A DNA stretch of 64,000 bases from NCBI RefSeq assembly GCF_006491595.2, contig NZ_VEVQ02000010.1:94369-158368 (forward strand), in the 5' to 3' direction. Each line of letters starts with the position of its first letter. Within the stretch, counting starts at the first letter, position 1. This document shows positions 42,024 through 50,260 of the stretch, in pieces. Position numbers and translations under genes: made by a program. The notes under the pieces are model-generated. The model worked only from the letters and a program-made list of their open reading frames with translations, had not been told where the DNA came from and searched no databases. The stretch comes from Flavobacterium jejuense. Lineage in GTDB: Bacteria > Bacteroidota > Bacteroidia > Flavobacteriales > Flavobacteriaceae.

Positions 42024-42920
42024 TTTATAATCTTTTAATTGGCAAGGTCCTTCTAAAAATTCCTTTTTAATTTGTAGGGTACCATCTTCTTTAGTGTCTA
42101 TAAACCATTTGATTAAAGCGATGGTTCCATTTACTATTTCAATTCCTGTAATACTTCTAGGATGTACACAGCTTCCGTCATTAAAGTAGTGCAATGCATT
42201 TTCAATTGGACTGGGGAACCTTGGTCTGTGAGTGTGACCAGTGATGGTTATTTTGTTGTTATTATGAGCAATCCATTTTTTTATTCTTTTTTCTACTTTA
42301 ATTAATTCAACATAGTTTTTTGCAGGACTAGTAGGGTCTTTTATACCCCAAACTTGCAAAGGTTTCCAAAGAATTCGAACTAAAAAACGATTAATTTTCC
42401 AACCAACGTAATTCATAAAATCTGCCTGATGTCCATGAGTTAAAAACAATTCTTGGTTATTATTATCTAGGTTTTCTAAAATTATAGCTTCATGAAACTT
42501 TATATTGGGAAATAAAGGGACTTTTTCTCCTTTTCTTTGATCAAAATATTCATATAAATTTTTCTTAACAACATTTTCATTGCGGTAAACCATATCATGA
42601 TTGCCATAAATCATTTGTAAACGGTTTTCAAAAAAGAATTGTTGTAGTAATTGATATACATTTTTATTGGCTTCAAATATATCTTTGAAAAACATGTTTT
42701 CCCAAAGTTCATCACCATCTCCTAATTCTATATATGTAAAGTCTTCTTTGAAGTAATGTTGTAATGCATGAAAATAAATATTCCTATTATTCGCAAAATC
42801 ATCTGCAAAACTACTGTCTCCACGATGACAGTCACTAAACAAAATGAATTTATCAATATTACTAAATGAAATACGTTTTGCTTCTTTATAAGCTTTATTT
42901 AATCTCTCTTGAGAGGACAT
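42018..42920 (-). CDS. Calcineurin-like metallophosphoesterase
   Basis: A 300-residue phosphoesterase. The metal motifs are complete: FSDCHRGD, LGDGDELW, YGNHDMVY, LTHGHQAD and ITGHTHRPR. No signal peptide, so cytoplasmic. It differs from the LpxH-like enzyme at 21774 in its motif spacing, and the substrate is unknown. I place the start at the ATG at 42918-42920 (MSSQERLNKAYKEA); the frame can extend three codons to a TTG at 42929. It stands alone, convergent with the DoxX-like gene. Confidence 0.85.
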   Translation of the reverse strand: MSSQERLNKAYKEAKRISFSNIDKFILFSDCHRGDSSFADDFANNRNIYFHALQHYFKEDFTYIELGDGDELWENMFFKDIFEANKNVYQLLQQFFFENRLQMIYGNHDMVYRNENVVKKNLYEYFDQRKGEKVPLFPNIKFHEAIILENLDNNNQELFLTHGHQADFMNYVGWKINRFLVRILWKPLQVWGIKDPTSPAKNYVELIKVEKRIKKWIAHNNNKITITGHTHRPRFPSPIENALHYFNDGSCVHPRSITGIEIVNGTIALIKWFIDTKEDGTLQIKKEFLEGPCQLKDYKN

Positions 42921-43093
42921 AGCAAGCAATAATTTAGAATTTGTAAAATATATTTCAAAAAATAAAATTGAAATTACCCAAAAATAGGTTATTTTTTGTT
43001 GAATTGCTAAGCTTTATTAATTCAACCGTTTGGTTGCGATTCTTTACAAGTGTACTTTTAGGTAATGCTAATACAGTATTTTAATATTTATAT

Positions 43094-43127
43094 AAAAAGA
43101 ACTGTATTTTTTACAGTTCTTTTTATT
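43094..43127 (-). terminator. Terminator downstream of the DUF3050 gene
   Basis: AGAACTGTA (43098-43106) pairs with TACAGTTCT (43112-43120), extended by A/T pairs to 13 bp. T-runs occur on both strands, so it can work either way. Confidence 0.85.
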
Positions 43128-43161
43128 TGGTAATCTATTTAGATAAAATTTAGGAATAAAT

Positions 43162-43944
43162 TTATATAAGTTCCATTTTTTTTAGAATGGTCTCTTCAAT
43201 TGCATTCCAAAGTCCGATTCTTTTTTGAAGTGCCAAAGTAGAGATGTCTTCTACTTCTTGCCATTTTTTCTCATCCTTACCACATAACTCTTCAATCATT
43301 TTCATAGCCATTGGACCGTGTTCATCAGCATCTAACTCTATATGTCTTTCAAAATAATAGATTAATTTAGAGAGGTTTTTGCCTGGAAAGTTTACTTGGA
43401 ATTGCTTTAAAATGGCTGTAAACATTTCTGGAATTAAATCTTCCCTACCAAAAGTAAAGACAGCAGCAATTTGATGAGAATCACCTTCTTCTATGACTCT
43501 AAATGTAAAATCTAAGAATTCTTTAACATTTGGATGCAATTCACTATGTTTAATTGAAACAAAAATATTTTTTGTAGTTTCAACATCATCTAGAAAGTTT
43601 CTAATAGGTAATGTATTTGCACCTAGAGCACTCATAGCTTCTAGATATAACTCATAATGACTTTTTCTATTTCCTTCTTGATCGATGTCAGTTTCTTCTG
43701 CAACAACTATTTCATTAATTAAATAACGAATTTCTGGGTTGCCTACTGGAAGCCATGGAGTAGTTGTACAAGTTAATTTGTTTTGAAGGGCTTTTAATAA
43801 AGACATAAAATCCCATACAGCAAAAACATGATTTTCCAGAAAACAATTTAAATCTTCAACAGTTTTTATTTCGTTGTATAAAGAATGTTGAAGTAATTGT
43901 TCTTTAAAAGGTAAGATTCTGTGGTTAATAATTTGGGTTTCCAT
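43162..43944 (-). CDS. DUF3050 protein (haem-oxygenase-like fold)
   Basis: A 260-residue protein of the DUF3050 family, in the TenA/haem-oxygenase-like superfamily. Conserved features are ENHVFAVWDFMSLLKALQ (residues about 36-53), EIVVAEETDID, and RHIELDADEHGPMAM, whose Glu/His residues resemble the di-iron ligands found in some relatives. Function is unproven. The frame extends 45 codons upstream, but those include the terminator hairpin at 44012 and have odd composition, so I choose the ATG at 43942-43944 (METQIINHRILPFKEQ). It is a single-gene unit between two terminators. Confidence 0.86.
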   Translation of the reverse strand: METQIINHRILPFKEQLLQHSLYNEIKTVEDLNCFLENHVFAVWDFMSLLKALQNKLTCTTTPWLPVGNPEIRYLINEIVVAEETDIDQEGNRKSHYELYLEAMSALGANTLPIRNFLDDVETTKNIFVSIKHSELHPNVKEFLDFTFRVIEEGDSHQIAAVFTFGREDLIPEMFTAILKQFQVNFPGKNLSKLIYYFERHIELDADEHGPMAMKMIEELCGKDEKKWQEVEDISTLALQKRIGLWNAIEETILKKMELI

Positions 43945-44011
43945 AATACAGTATTTTAAATTATATACGAGATCTATTTTATAATAGATTGCAAATAATG
44001 TTCCAAAATTA

Positions 44012-44045
44012 AAAATGCTTCGCGAAATAACGAAGCATTTTGTAT
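44012..44045 (-). terminator. Terminator downstream of the acyl-CoA dehydrogenase gene
   Basis: AAAATGCTTCG (44012-44022) pairs with CGAAGCATTTT (44031-44041) around an 8-nt loop. It shows that the long frame reaching 44079 is not the true start of the DUF3050 gene. Confidence 0.88.
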
Positions 44046-44065
44046 TAATTTTATTTATTCTTCTA

Positions 44066-45244
44066 TTATTTAAAAGCATTTAAGCCTGTAATATCCATTC
44101 CAGTAATTAATAAATGGATATCGTGAGTACCTTCATAGGTAATAACCGATTCTAAATTCATCATATGTCTCATGATTGAGTATTCACCAGTAATTCCCAT
44201 TCCTCCTAGCATTTGTCTGGCTTCTCTAGCAATATGTATTGCCATGTCAACATTGTTTCTTTTAGCCATAGAAATTTGGGCAGAAGTTGCTCTACCTTCA
44301 TTTCTTAATACACCAAGTCTCCAAGTCAATAATTGAGCTTTAGTGATTTCAGTAATCATTTCTGCTAGTTTTTTTTGTTGTAATTGTGTTGCGCCAATAG
44401 GTTTATCAAATTGAATACGCTCTTTTGCATAACGTAAAGCAGTGTCATAACAATCCATAGCAGCGCCAATAGCACCCCAAGCGATACCATAACGAGCTGA
44501 ATCTAAGCATCCAAGAGGAGCACCTAGTCCAGATTTGTTAGGTAATAAATTTTCTTTAGGTACTTTAACATTGTCAAAAATTAACTCTCCTGTTGCAGAG
44601 GCACGAAGTGACCATTTATTATGTGTTTCTGGTGTTGTAAAACCTTCCATACCACGTTCTACAATTAATCCATGAATACGACCTTCTTCGTTTTTAGCCC
44701 AAACTACTGCAATGTCAGCAAATGGCGCATTTGAAATCCACATTTTGGCACCATTTAAAAGATAATGGTCTCCCATATCTTTAAAATTAGTAGTCATACC
44801 ACCTGGGTTTGATCCATGATCTGGTTCTGTAAGTCCAAAACAACCAATGAACTCTCCTGTGGCTAATTTTGGTAAATATTTCATGCGTTGTTCTTCATTA
44901 CCATATTTCCAAATAGGATACATAACTAAAGAAGATTGTACAGAAGATGTAGAGCGAACACCACTATCACCTCTTTCGATTTCTTGCATGATAAGTCCGT
45001 AAGAAATTTGGTCTAAACCAGCACCACCATATTCAACTGGAATATATGGACCAAAACCACCTATTTCTGCTAATCCTTTTACAATTTGCTTAGGAAATTC
45101 AGCTTTTTGAGCGTATTCTTCTATTATTGGAGAAACTTCTCTTTTAACCCATGCACGAGCTGAGTCACGAACAAGTTTATGCTCTTCATTTAATAAGTCA
45201 TCTAACTGATAATAATCTGGAGCTTGAAATAAATCTGGTTTCAT
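44066..45244 (-). CDS. Acyl-CoA dehydrogenase, glutaryl-CoA dehydrogenase-like
   Basis: A 392-residue flavoenzyme. FAD and substrate motifs are present: CFGLTEPDHGSNPGGM, MWISNAPFAD, ERIQFDKPIGATQLQQ, ARQMLGGMGIT and YEGTHDIH, where Glu371 aligns with the catalytic base of glutaryl-CoA dehydrogenases. That enzyme oxidises and decarboxylates glutaryl-CoA to crotonyl-CoA in lysine and tryptophan breakdown. Bacteroidota homologues often carry this annotation; the specific substrate is inferred. A TACTTTTG -7 element lies on the minus strand at 45299-45306. The gene is transcribed alone, ending in a terminator at 44012. Confidence 0.9.
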   Translation of the reverse strand: MKPDLFQAPDYYQLDDLLNEEHKLVRDSARAWVKREVSPIIEEYAQKAEFPKQIVKGLAEIGGFGPYIPVEYGGAGLDQISYGLIMQEIERGDSGVRSTSSVQSSLVMYPIWKYGNEEQRMKYLPKLATGEFIGCFGLTEPDHGSNPGGMTTNFKDMGDHYLLNGAKMWISNAPFADIAVVWAKNEEGRIHGLIVERGMEGFTTPETHNKWSLRASATGELIFDNVKVPKENLLPNKSGLGAPLGCLDSARYGIAWGAIGAAMDCYDTALRYAKERIQFDKPIGATQLQQKKLAEMITEITKAQLLTWRLGVLRNEGRATSAQISMAKRNNVDMAIHIAREARQMLGGMGITGEYSIMRHMMNLESVITYEGTHDIHLLITGMDITGLNAFK

Positions 45245-45542
45245 AATTAAGTCATTACTAGCTAAGCTATAACAATAGCTTTTATTAATTTAATAAAACA
45301 AAAGTAGTTAAAGATTTTTAACAAATCAACGAACAATTGTTATATTTTTAAACATTTTTTGTTGTTATGTTAAAAGATATTGCTGGATTAATTTTTTATT
45401 TTTTTAAATGAGAAAATAATACTAATTTAGTGTCCGTTATAATAATTTTATTAATTATAACTTACATTACTTGATGCAGAATTATTACTTCTAAAACCAC
45501 TTAGATTAGTTAAAAAAGTTACTCTATTTTTTAAATGGGATT

Positions 45543-45550
45543 TATTTTTG
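45543..45550 (+). promoter_or_regulatory. -7 promoter element for the double-glycine peptide gene
   Basis: TATTTTTG matches TAnnTTTG. Transcription would begin near 45557 and give a leader of about 96 nt that contains the putative pseudoknot. Confidence 0.4.
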
Positions 45551-45585
45551 ATTAATTACAATTAGCAAATTTATTTTTTTAAATA

Positions 45586-45622
45586 AAGACATAAGATTCA
45601 AGTGTCTTAAAATGATTGAATC
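45586..45622 (+). ncRNA. Possible H-type pseudoknot in the leader of the double-glycine peptide gene
   Basis: Stem 1: AAGACA (45586-45591) with TGTCTT (45603-45608), 6 bp. Stem 2: GATTCAA (45595-45601) with TTGAATC (45616-45622), 7 bp. The arms interleave as in an H-type pseudoknot, with loops of 3, 1 and 7 nt; the last loop is AAAATGA, A-rich. Geometry is feasible. In such AT-rich DNA chance pairing is possible. No known riboswitch family is recognised. Confidence 0.35.
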
Positions 45623-45652
45623 TATAAGTATAATTTTTTAAAAAACTTTATC

Positions 45653-45841
45653 ATGTTAAAAAAAATCTTAAAATTAAGTGGTGCACAAGAGTTAACAAAA
45701 AACGAACAAAAAGAGATTAGTGGAGGAATAATTGGACCAATTCGTGAAGAAAAGCGTTGTGGTGGTGACGGAAGTTTTATTTATGTAAACGGAGCAAAAG
45801 TATGTTGCTACATTCCTTCTCAGAATAACTATATCTGTTAA
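45653..45841 (+). CDS. Double-glycine leader peptide (bacteriocin/pheromone-like precursor)
   Basis: A 62-residue peptide. Residues 1-25 (MLKKILKLSGAQELTKNEQK, then EISGG) are a double-glycine leader of the type cut by C39-peptidase ABC exporters; cleavage is expected after Gly25. The 37-residue core has four cysteines (36, 51, 52, 62), a Gly-rich turn (CGGDGS) and ends in Cys, so disulfides are likely. Bacteroidota carry many such precursors of unproven function. No exporter, modifying enzyme or immunity gene lies next to it in the window. It has a long, possibly structured leader and is convergent with a membrane protein gene. Confidence 0.8.
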   Translation: MLKKILKLSGAQELTKNEQKEISGGIIGPIREEKRCGGDGSFIYVNGAKVCCYIPSQNNYIC

Positions 45842-45879
45842 AGAAAGAATTGTATAGACAATTAAAATTTAATAAAAAG

Positions 45880-45911
45880 TAAGGTTTCTGCAAAAGATGC
45901 CTTATTTTTTT
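45880..45911 (+). terminator. Weak terminator-like hairpin after the peptide gene
   Basis: TAAGG (45880-45884) pairs with CCTTA (45900-45904), followed by seven T. The stem is short with a large loop, so the call is weak. It overlaps the end of the convergent membrane-protein gene. Confidence 0.4.
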
Positions 45912-46924
45912 TGTAGTAATTTGTTTGGTTTAAAGATTGATTGAATTATTTTTTTTAGACATAAAATATTTAAGGGAAACTCCATGATAACGTGCAGTAA
46001 ACTTAAAAATAATAGTATTGAAAGACCAATATTGTAGTCATATAAATATATTCCTATAGATAGTATCCATAAAAAAAGTATTAAAATTGATTTCTTTTGG
46101 GTAATCTTTTTATGCCAACCAATAACTGTCGTTTTGGAGAACCAATTAAGGTAATGATACGTATAAGCAAATGCTATAAAAATCTGAATTTTTAAATTTA
46201 CAATTTCATAGAAAAATAATTGGTTTTTAGTTTCAACTCCAAGAAAATTTAAAATTGAGGTGTTTAGTTTGTAAAAATTATCAATAAATATAGACTTCAT
46301 AGTTTCTGAAAATTGATAGCTACTGTTATCGATTGATATAAAGATTAAAATAAACGGTATACTAATCATTAATCCTATATTGAGATAATTATAAGTGCTT
46401 TTTTTATTTAAATTGCCATACCACATAAATAGTATTGTGAAAACATAAACATGGATAATTGTAGGAAGTAAAATACCTATTATAATGTGATATAAAGAAT
46501 ATTGATGTACTAATAAAGCAGCAACCACTCCTAGCAGAAAAATTAAAATTTGTTGTTTTCTTTTTTTAAAAAACAGGAAGCTAAAGGCTAAAAATAAAGC
46601 TAATAAGAAGAAATGATTGTTGAATTTGGGTAGATTATTTCTTAAGCTTTTGATAATTAATAATTCTTTAAAAGACTCAAATAGGGGTGTTTTCAAAATT
46701 CCAGGTAAAGAAATAAGTAGAGAAAAGATAAGAATACAGTAGATCCACTTTTTACTAGTTACAAAATAGTTTTTTTCTTTTATCCAATTTATTTCAGTAA
46801 AGTAGTGCAATGGACCTAGAATAGCATAAACAATTATAAAGAGTTCAAAAGGGAATATATATGCTAATACAAATGAAATTAGAATTAATAAGGTATTTAG
46901 TTTGTCAATTTCGATTATTTTCAT
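45902..46924 (-). CDS. Polytopic membrane protein with conserved-looking histidines
   Basis: A 340-residue inner-membrane protein with about eight to nine helices. Histidines sit at helix ends in patterns that look functional: AILGPLHYFTEINW (near residue 40), HQYSLYHIIIG, IIHVYVFT, FAYTYHYLNWFSKT and LSLLHVIMEFPLN. This recalls integral-membrane di-iron enzymes such as Brp/Blh-type carotene dioxygenases, but the match is weak and I do not assign it. Convergent with the peptide gene and 70 bp downstream of the adhesin gene; a strong terminator separates it from the adhesin. Confidence 0.7.
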   Translation of the reverse strand: MKIIEIDKLNTLLILISFVLAYIFPFELFIIVYAILGPLHYFTEINWIKEKNYFVTSKKWIYCILIFSLLISLPGILKTPLFESFKELLIIKSLRNNLPKFNNHFFLLALFLAFSFLFFKKRKQQILIFLLGVVAALLVHQYSLYHIIIGILLPTIIHVYVFTILFMWYGNLNKKSTYNYLNIGLMISIPFILIFISIDNSSYQFSETMKSIFIDNFYKLNTSILNFLGVETKNQLFFYEIVNLKIQIFIAFAYTYHYLNWFSKTTVIGWHKKITQKKSILILFLWILSIGIYLYDYNIGLSILLFLSLLHVIMEFPLNILCLKKIIQSIFKPNKLLQKK

Positions 46925-46935
46925 AACGTAAAAAT

Positions 46936-46970
46936 AAAAAAAGCTTCAGATTAATCTGAAGCTTTTTAGT
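46936..46970 (-). terminator. Terminator downstream of the repeat-rich adhesin gene
   Basis: A perfect 30-bp palindrome (46938-46967; half AAAAAGCTTCAGATT) with A- and T-runs at both ends. It lies just past the stop of the minus-strand adhesin gene and just upstream of the membrane-protein gene. Confidence 0.9.
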
Positions 46971-46994
46971 CTATAATAGCTTTATGGTTGTAAA

Positions 46995-49900
46995 TTAATA
47001 TTTAATTACCATTTTTTTACTGTCTATTTTTTTACCATTTATAAAAAGAGTATAATTATAAATACCAGCTGCAAGTCCTTTTGTATTTATATTTAGCTCT
47101 TTTTCACCTGTTTCATTTAAGTCTACTTTTTCAATTATTTTACCTAACATGTCTGTAAAAATGATTTTTGCATTATCAGATTCTGAAGGAAGGTAATATT
47201 TGATAACCGAAGTACTATTAAATGGATTTGGAATATTTTGATATAAGATAGGTCCTGATACTTTGTTACCATTATGAGTTGGGCCTGCCAATATTCCACC
47301 ACAAGCACAAGCTTCAATTGCATCTAAACGAGTTAAAATATCATTTATTTGTGTTTGTTGGTTTGTGTTTTCTGTTTGCAATGTACTTAAAATAGGAGAT
47401 AAGTCTACATTTACTGAAGCTCCATTTTCAATAGCTATAGTTAAAGTGTTTCCTGATAAAGTAGCAGAAGTAAGATTTTGAGAATCAGTGTTAACATAAG
47501 CCGATAAATCTATAATTGAAGGATCATTTGTTAAACTTAAAATATTACCAGTTAAAGTTAAATCTTGAGCATCTGTTCCGCTTAAAGAAGATAAGTCAAT
47601 TGTATTAGTTCCACCAGAAATACTTAAAGTAGAACCAGATAAAGCCAATTCTTGATTATCTGTATTGTCTAAATAGCCACTTAAATCAACTGAAGTAGCA
47701 TCATTAGTTAAGGTTAAATTATTACCGCTTAAAGTTAAATCTTGAGCGTCTGTTCCGCTTAAAGAAGATAAGTCAATTGTATTAGTTCCACCAGAAATAC
47801 TTAAAGTAGAGCCAGATAAAGCTAATTCTTGATTATCAGTATTATCTAAATAACCACTTAAATCAACTGAAGTAGCATCGTTAGTTAAGGTTAAATCGTT
47901 ACCACTAAGTGTTAAGTCTTGGGCATCAGTTCCAGTTAAAGAAGATAAATCTACTGTGTTTGTACCACCAGAAATACTTAAAGTAGAACCAGATAAAGCC
48001 AATTCTTGATTATCTGTATTGTCTAAATAGCCACTTAAATCAACTGAAGTAGCATCATTAGTTAAGGTTAAATTATTACCGCTTAAAGTTAAATCTTGAG
48101 CGTCTGTTCCGCTTAAAGAAGATAAATCCACTGTATTTGTACCACCAGAAATACTTAAAGTAGATCCTGACAAACTTAATTCTTGATTATCTGTTTGGTC
48201 AGCCCATGATAGATTTCCAGAGCCGTCAGTAACCAGTACTTGAGACGTTGTGCCATCTACAATAGGGAATTCATAAGCTCCAGCAATATTTAAACTGTTT
48301 GCTATTTGTAATTTACCTTCAGTATTTAAAGCTGCTATTGGAGCTTGACCTTCTGCACCCCAAGTAAAACCATAATTACTATAATCAGGAGCGTTGAATC
48401 TTAAACTACCCCCACTTGATGTAATAGGGCCGTATGCATTTTCTGTTTCAACTCCAACAACTTCTTTTATTTGAAATTTAAATATACTCGAGTTGCCGTC
48501 TGAATCAAGCGTAATAATTTTATCATCTCTTAGAGAAATGTTACCTACATCATCAATGTTTTTACTATTCATATCCAATGCTGTTGTAGCGCTATGGTTT
48601 CCTAAATCATCGCCATCACTTAGATTATACCAAGCTGAACCTGTCCATGTGTAAACTCTATTGTCTTCATTATCATATACAATCATCCCTTCATCAGATC
48701 CTCCTAGACTACTACCAAGTGTAGTGCGTTGATCATTCGTTAAGCTATTAATCTTAAAACCTTTATTTGTATCTGCTAATTCTAAAGAGGCATTCGAGTT
48801 TGGAGTATCTGTTCCAATTCCTACACTTAATGGATTGGTAGCACCACCTAACACCATAGTATTGTCATTTACAGCGGTTGCTGCGTTACCTATCGCTACA
48901 GCATTAAAACCTTGTACATTGGCATTATAACCTATGGCAATATTGTTCGTTGGGTTTAAAGCACTTGGATCTGTAGAAGAAGCACCATAACCTAACAAAA
49001 TAGCCCCATCATTTTGAGCCACTACGTTACTTCCTAAGGCGGTTACCTGCATATTGTCTACATCTATAGCATTACCAATAGCAACCACATAATCTCCAGC
49101 AGCTTCAACATCAGCAGCATTACCCATAACGATACTATAATCTCCTCTGGTATCATGATCATGGCCTAGCGAAATAGTATATTGACCATCAGCAAAAGCT
49201 CTGTTACCAATCATTAATACATTGTTGTTACTTGGTGTGGCATCATAACCAATAAAAATATCGTTTGAACGATTTGTATTATCAAAATCTGCACGTGATC
49301 CCATACCTACATTATATTGCCCCTCTCTGTTTGTAAAACCAGCTGAATATCCAACGTAAGTATTGTGATTTGCGTTTGTAGTACTATTAGTACGGTTATT
49401 ATCCCAACCAGATTGAGCTCCTATAAAAGTATTATAATCTGCGTATTCAGTGGCAACTCCAGATGCTGCTCCCACAAAAGTGTTGTAAATACCGTCTCCT
49501 ACATCTATTCCTGAAGAATCTCCTACAGCTGTATTGTGGTGTCCATCATCGACATCACTTAAGGATTCATTTCCAATTCCTGTATTTCTATAACCTACAT
49601 CTGATGAAATTCCTGATTCGTTTCCCACAAACACATTTCTGTGTCCAGTAGTATTGCTATAACCAGCATCTTCTCCTATAAATACATTCTCAAAACCTGT
49701 TGTAGTATTTGTACCAGATTCTTCTCCTACAAAAGTATTGTCATATCCAGTAGTGACATTTTCTCCTGATTCCGCACCAATAAATGTGTTGTCTCCTCCC
49801 GTAAGGTTTGAAAATCCTGCTTGCCAACCTATAAAGGTATTATCAAAACCAGTAGTATTTGAATAACCAGCTTGATAACCGATTGCTAGAAATTCGCTGG

Positions 49901-50123
49901 TTGTTACACTTCTACCTGCTTGATAGCCGATTAAAACACTTCCAGAACCACTAGTTAAAAAGCTTCCAGTGCTATCACCATACATGGTGTTGTAGTCGCC
50001 CGAAGTAATAGATATTCCAGAGCCTGTTCCTTGTACTTCATTTAGTGTTTGAGCCTGTAAAAAGTTGAACGTTAACAGTCCCAAAAAAACTGAAAATAGT
50101 AGTTTTTTTCTCATATTTCTCAT
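46995..50123 (-). CDS. Repeat-rich T9SS surface protein with YadA-like head
   Basis: A 1042-residue secreted protein. Signal peptide 1-25. Residues about 35-300 contain some twelve ~20-residue repeats of the type NTFIGWQAGFSNLTGG, YNTFVGAASG, like YadA/Hia head repeats; residues 300-430 continue in a looser form. A phage-tail-like segment follows (GIGTDTPNSNASLELADTNK, about 440). Residues 643-866 are 59-residue repeats (LALSGSTLSISGGTNTVDL, DLTLSGNNLTLTNDATSVDL). A coiled coil (about 925-950) leads to CACGG and a type A sorting domain (YQNIPNPFNSTSVIKYY to KMVIKY). Probably a fibrous adhesin. A TAGATTTG -7 element lies at 50137-50144. Confidence 0.87.
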   Translation of the reverse strand: MRNMRKKLLFSVFLGLLTFNFLQAQTLNEVQGTGSGISITSGDYNTMYGDSTGSFLTSGSGSVLIGYQAGRSVTTSEFLAIGYQAGYSNTTGFDNTFIGWQAGFSNLTGGDNTFIGAESGENVTTGYDNTFVGEESGTNTTTGFENVFIGEDAGYSNTTGHRNVFVGNESGISSDVGYRNTGIGNESLSDVDDGHHNTAVGDSSGIDVGDGIYNTFVGAASGVATEYADYNTFIGAQSGWDNNRTNSTTNANHNTYVGYSAGFTNREGQYNVGMGSRADFDNTNRSNDIFIGYDATPSNNNVLMIGNRAFADGQYTISLGHDHDTRGDYSIVMGNAADVEAAGDYVVAIGNAIDVDNMQVTALGSNVVAQNDGAILLGYGASSTDPSALNPTNNIAIGYNANVQGFNAVAIGNAATAVNDNTMVLGGATNPLSVGIGTDTPNSNASLELADTNKGFKINSLTNDQRTTLGSSLGGSDEGMIVYDNEDNRVYTWTGSAWYNLSDGDDLGNHSATTALDMNSKNIDDVGNISLRDDKIITLDSDGNSSIFKFQIKEVVGVETENAYGPITSSGGSLRFNAPDYSNYGFTWGAEGQAPIAALNTEGKLQIANSLNIAGAYEFPIVDGTTSQVLVTDGSGNLSWADQTDNQELSLSGSTLSISGGTNTVDLSSLSGTDAQDLTLSGNNLTLTNDATSVDLSGYLDNTDNQELALSGSTLSISGGTNTVDLSSLTGTDAQDLTLSGNDLTLTNDATSVDLSGYLDNTDNQELALSGSTLSISGGTNTIDLSSLSGTDAQDLTLSGNNLTLTNDATSVDLSGYLDNTDNQELALSGSTLSISGGTNTIDLSSLSGTDAQDLTLTGNILSLTNDPSIIDLSAYVNTDSQNLTSATLSGNTLTIAIENGASVNVDLSPILSTLQTENTNQQTQINDILTRLDAIEACACGGILAGPTHNGNKVSGPILYQNIPNPFNSTSVIKYYLPSESDNAKIIFTDMLGKIIEKVDLNETGEKELNINTKGLAAGIYNYTLFINGKKIDSKKMVIKY
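47526..48195 (-). repeat. 177-bp tandem repeats within the adhesin gene
   Basis: About four copies of a 177-bp (59-codon) unit; AAATAGCCACTTAAATC-like anchors start at 47671, 47848 and 48025. Copies A and C share an exact 161-bp run (47611-47771 and 47965-48125, 354 bp apart), while the middle copy differs at many synonymous sites. The first, partial unit toward the 3' end is degenerate. Confidence 0.92.
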
Positions 50124-50136
50124 TTTTTAAATTTAA

Positions 50137-50144
50137 CAAATCTA
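50137..50144 (-). promoter_or_regulatory. -7 promoter element for the adhesin gene
   Basis: On the minus strand the sequence reads TAGATTTG, an exact TAnnTTTG match 14 bp upstream of the start codon. The leader would be very short. Confidence 0.5.
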
Positions 50145-50260
50145 AACAATTCTTAATAAAAATTTAACTTTATTATATTAAATGAAAATTAAATCGATGA
50201 AAAGCTCTTTTTTTTAATGATAAAACTATTATATTGCGTTAAAATCATTTTGAGTTTCCT

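Larger units (their letters stand above)
45245..45652. other. 408-bp region without a gene of ordinary length
   Basis: AT-rich spacer between divergent genes. It holds a -7 element for the acyl-CoA dehydrogenase (minus, 45299-45306), a small AAGCTAT/ATAGCTT hairpin in that gene's leader (45264-45281), a -7 element for the peptide gene (plus, 45543-45550, TATTTTTG) and a possible pseudoknot (45586-45622). No reading frame, tRNA or mobile remnant was recognised. Confidence 0.6.

Noticed and set aside
42999..43036. Inverted repeat TTGAATT/AATTCAA followed by a CAACC/GGTTG hairpin as a regulatory RNA
   Set aside because: Short arms in AT-rich DNA, no promoter or T-run linked to them, and no adjacent gene that they would lead.
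43945..44079. N-terminal extension of the DUF3050 gene (45 extra codons)
   Set aside because: It runs through the terminator hairpin of the acyl-CoA dehydrogenase gene and lacks the family N-terminus; the ATG at 43944 is better.
47526..48195. Possible CRISPR-like array from regular repeat spacing
   Set aside because: The 177-bp units are tandem without spacers, in frame, and encode a 59-residue protein repeat.
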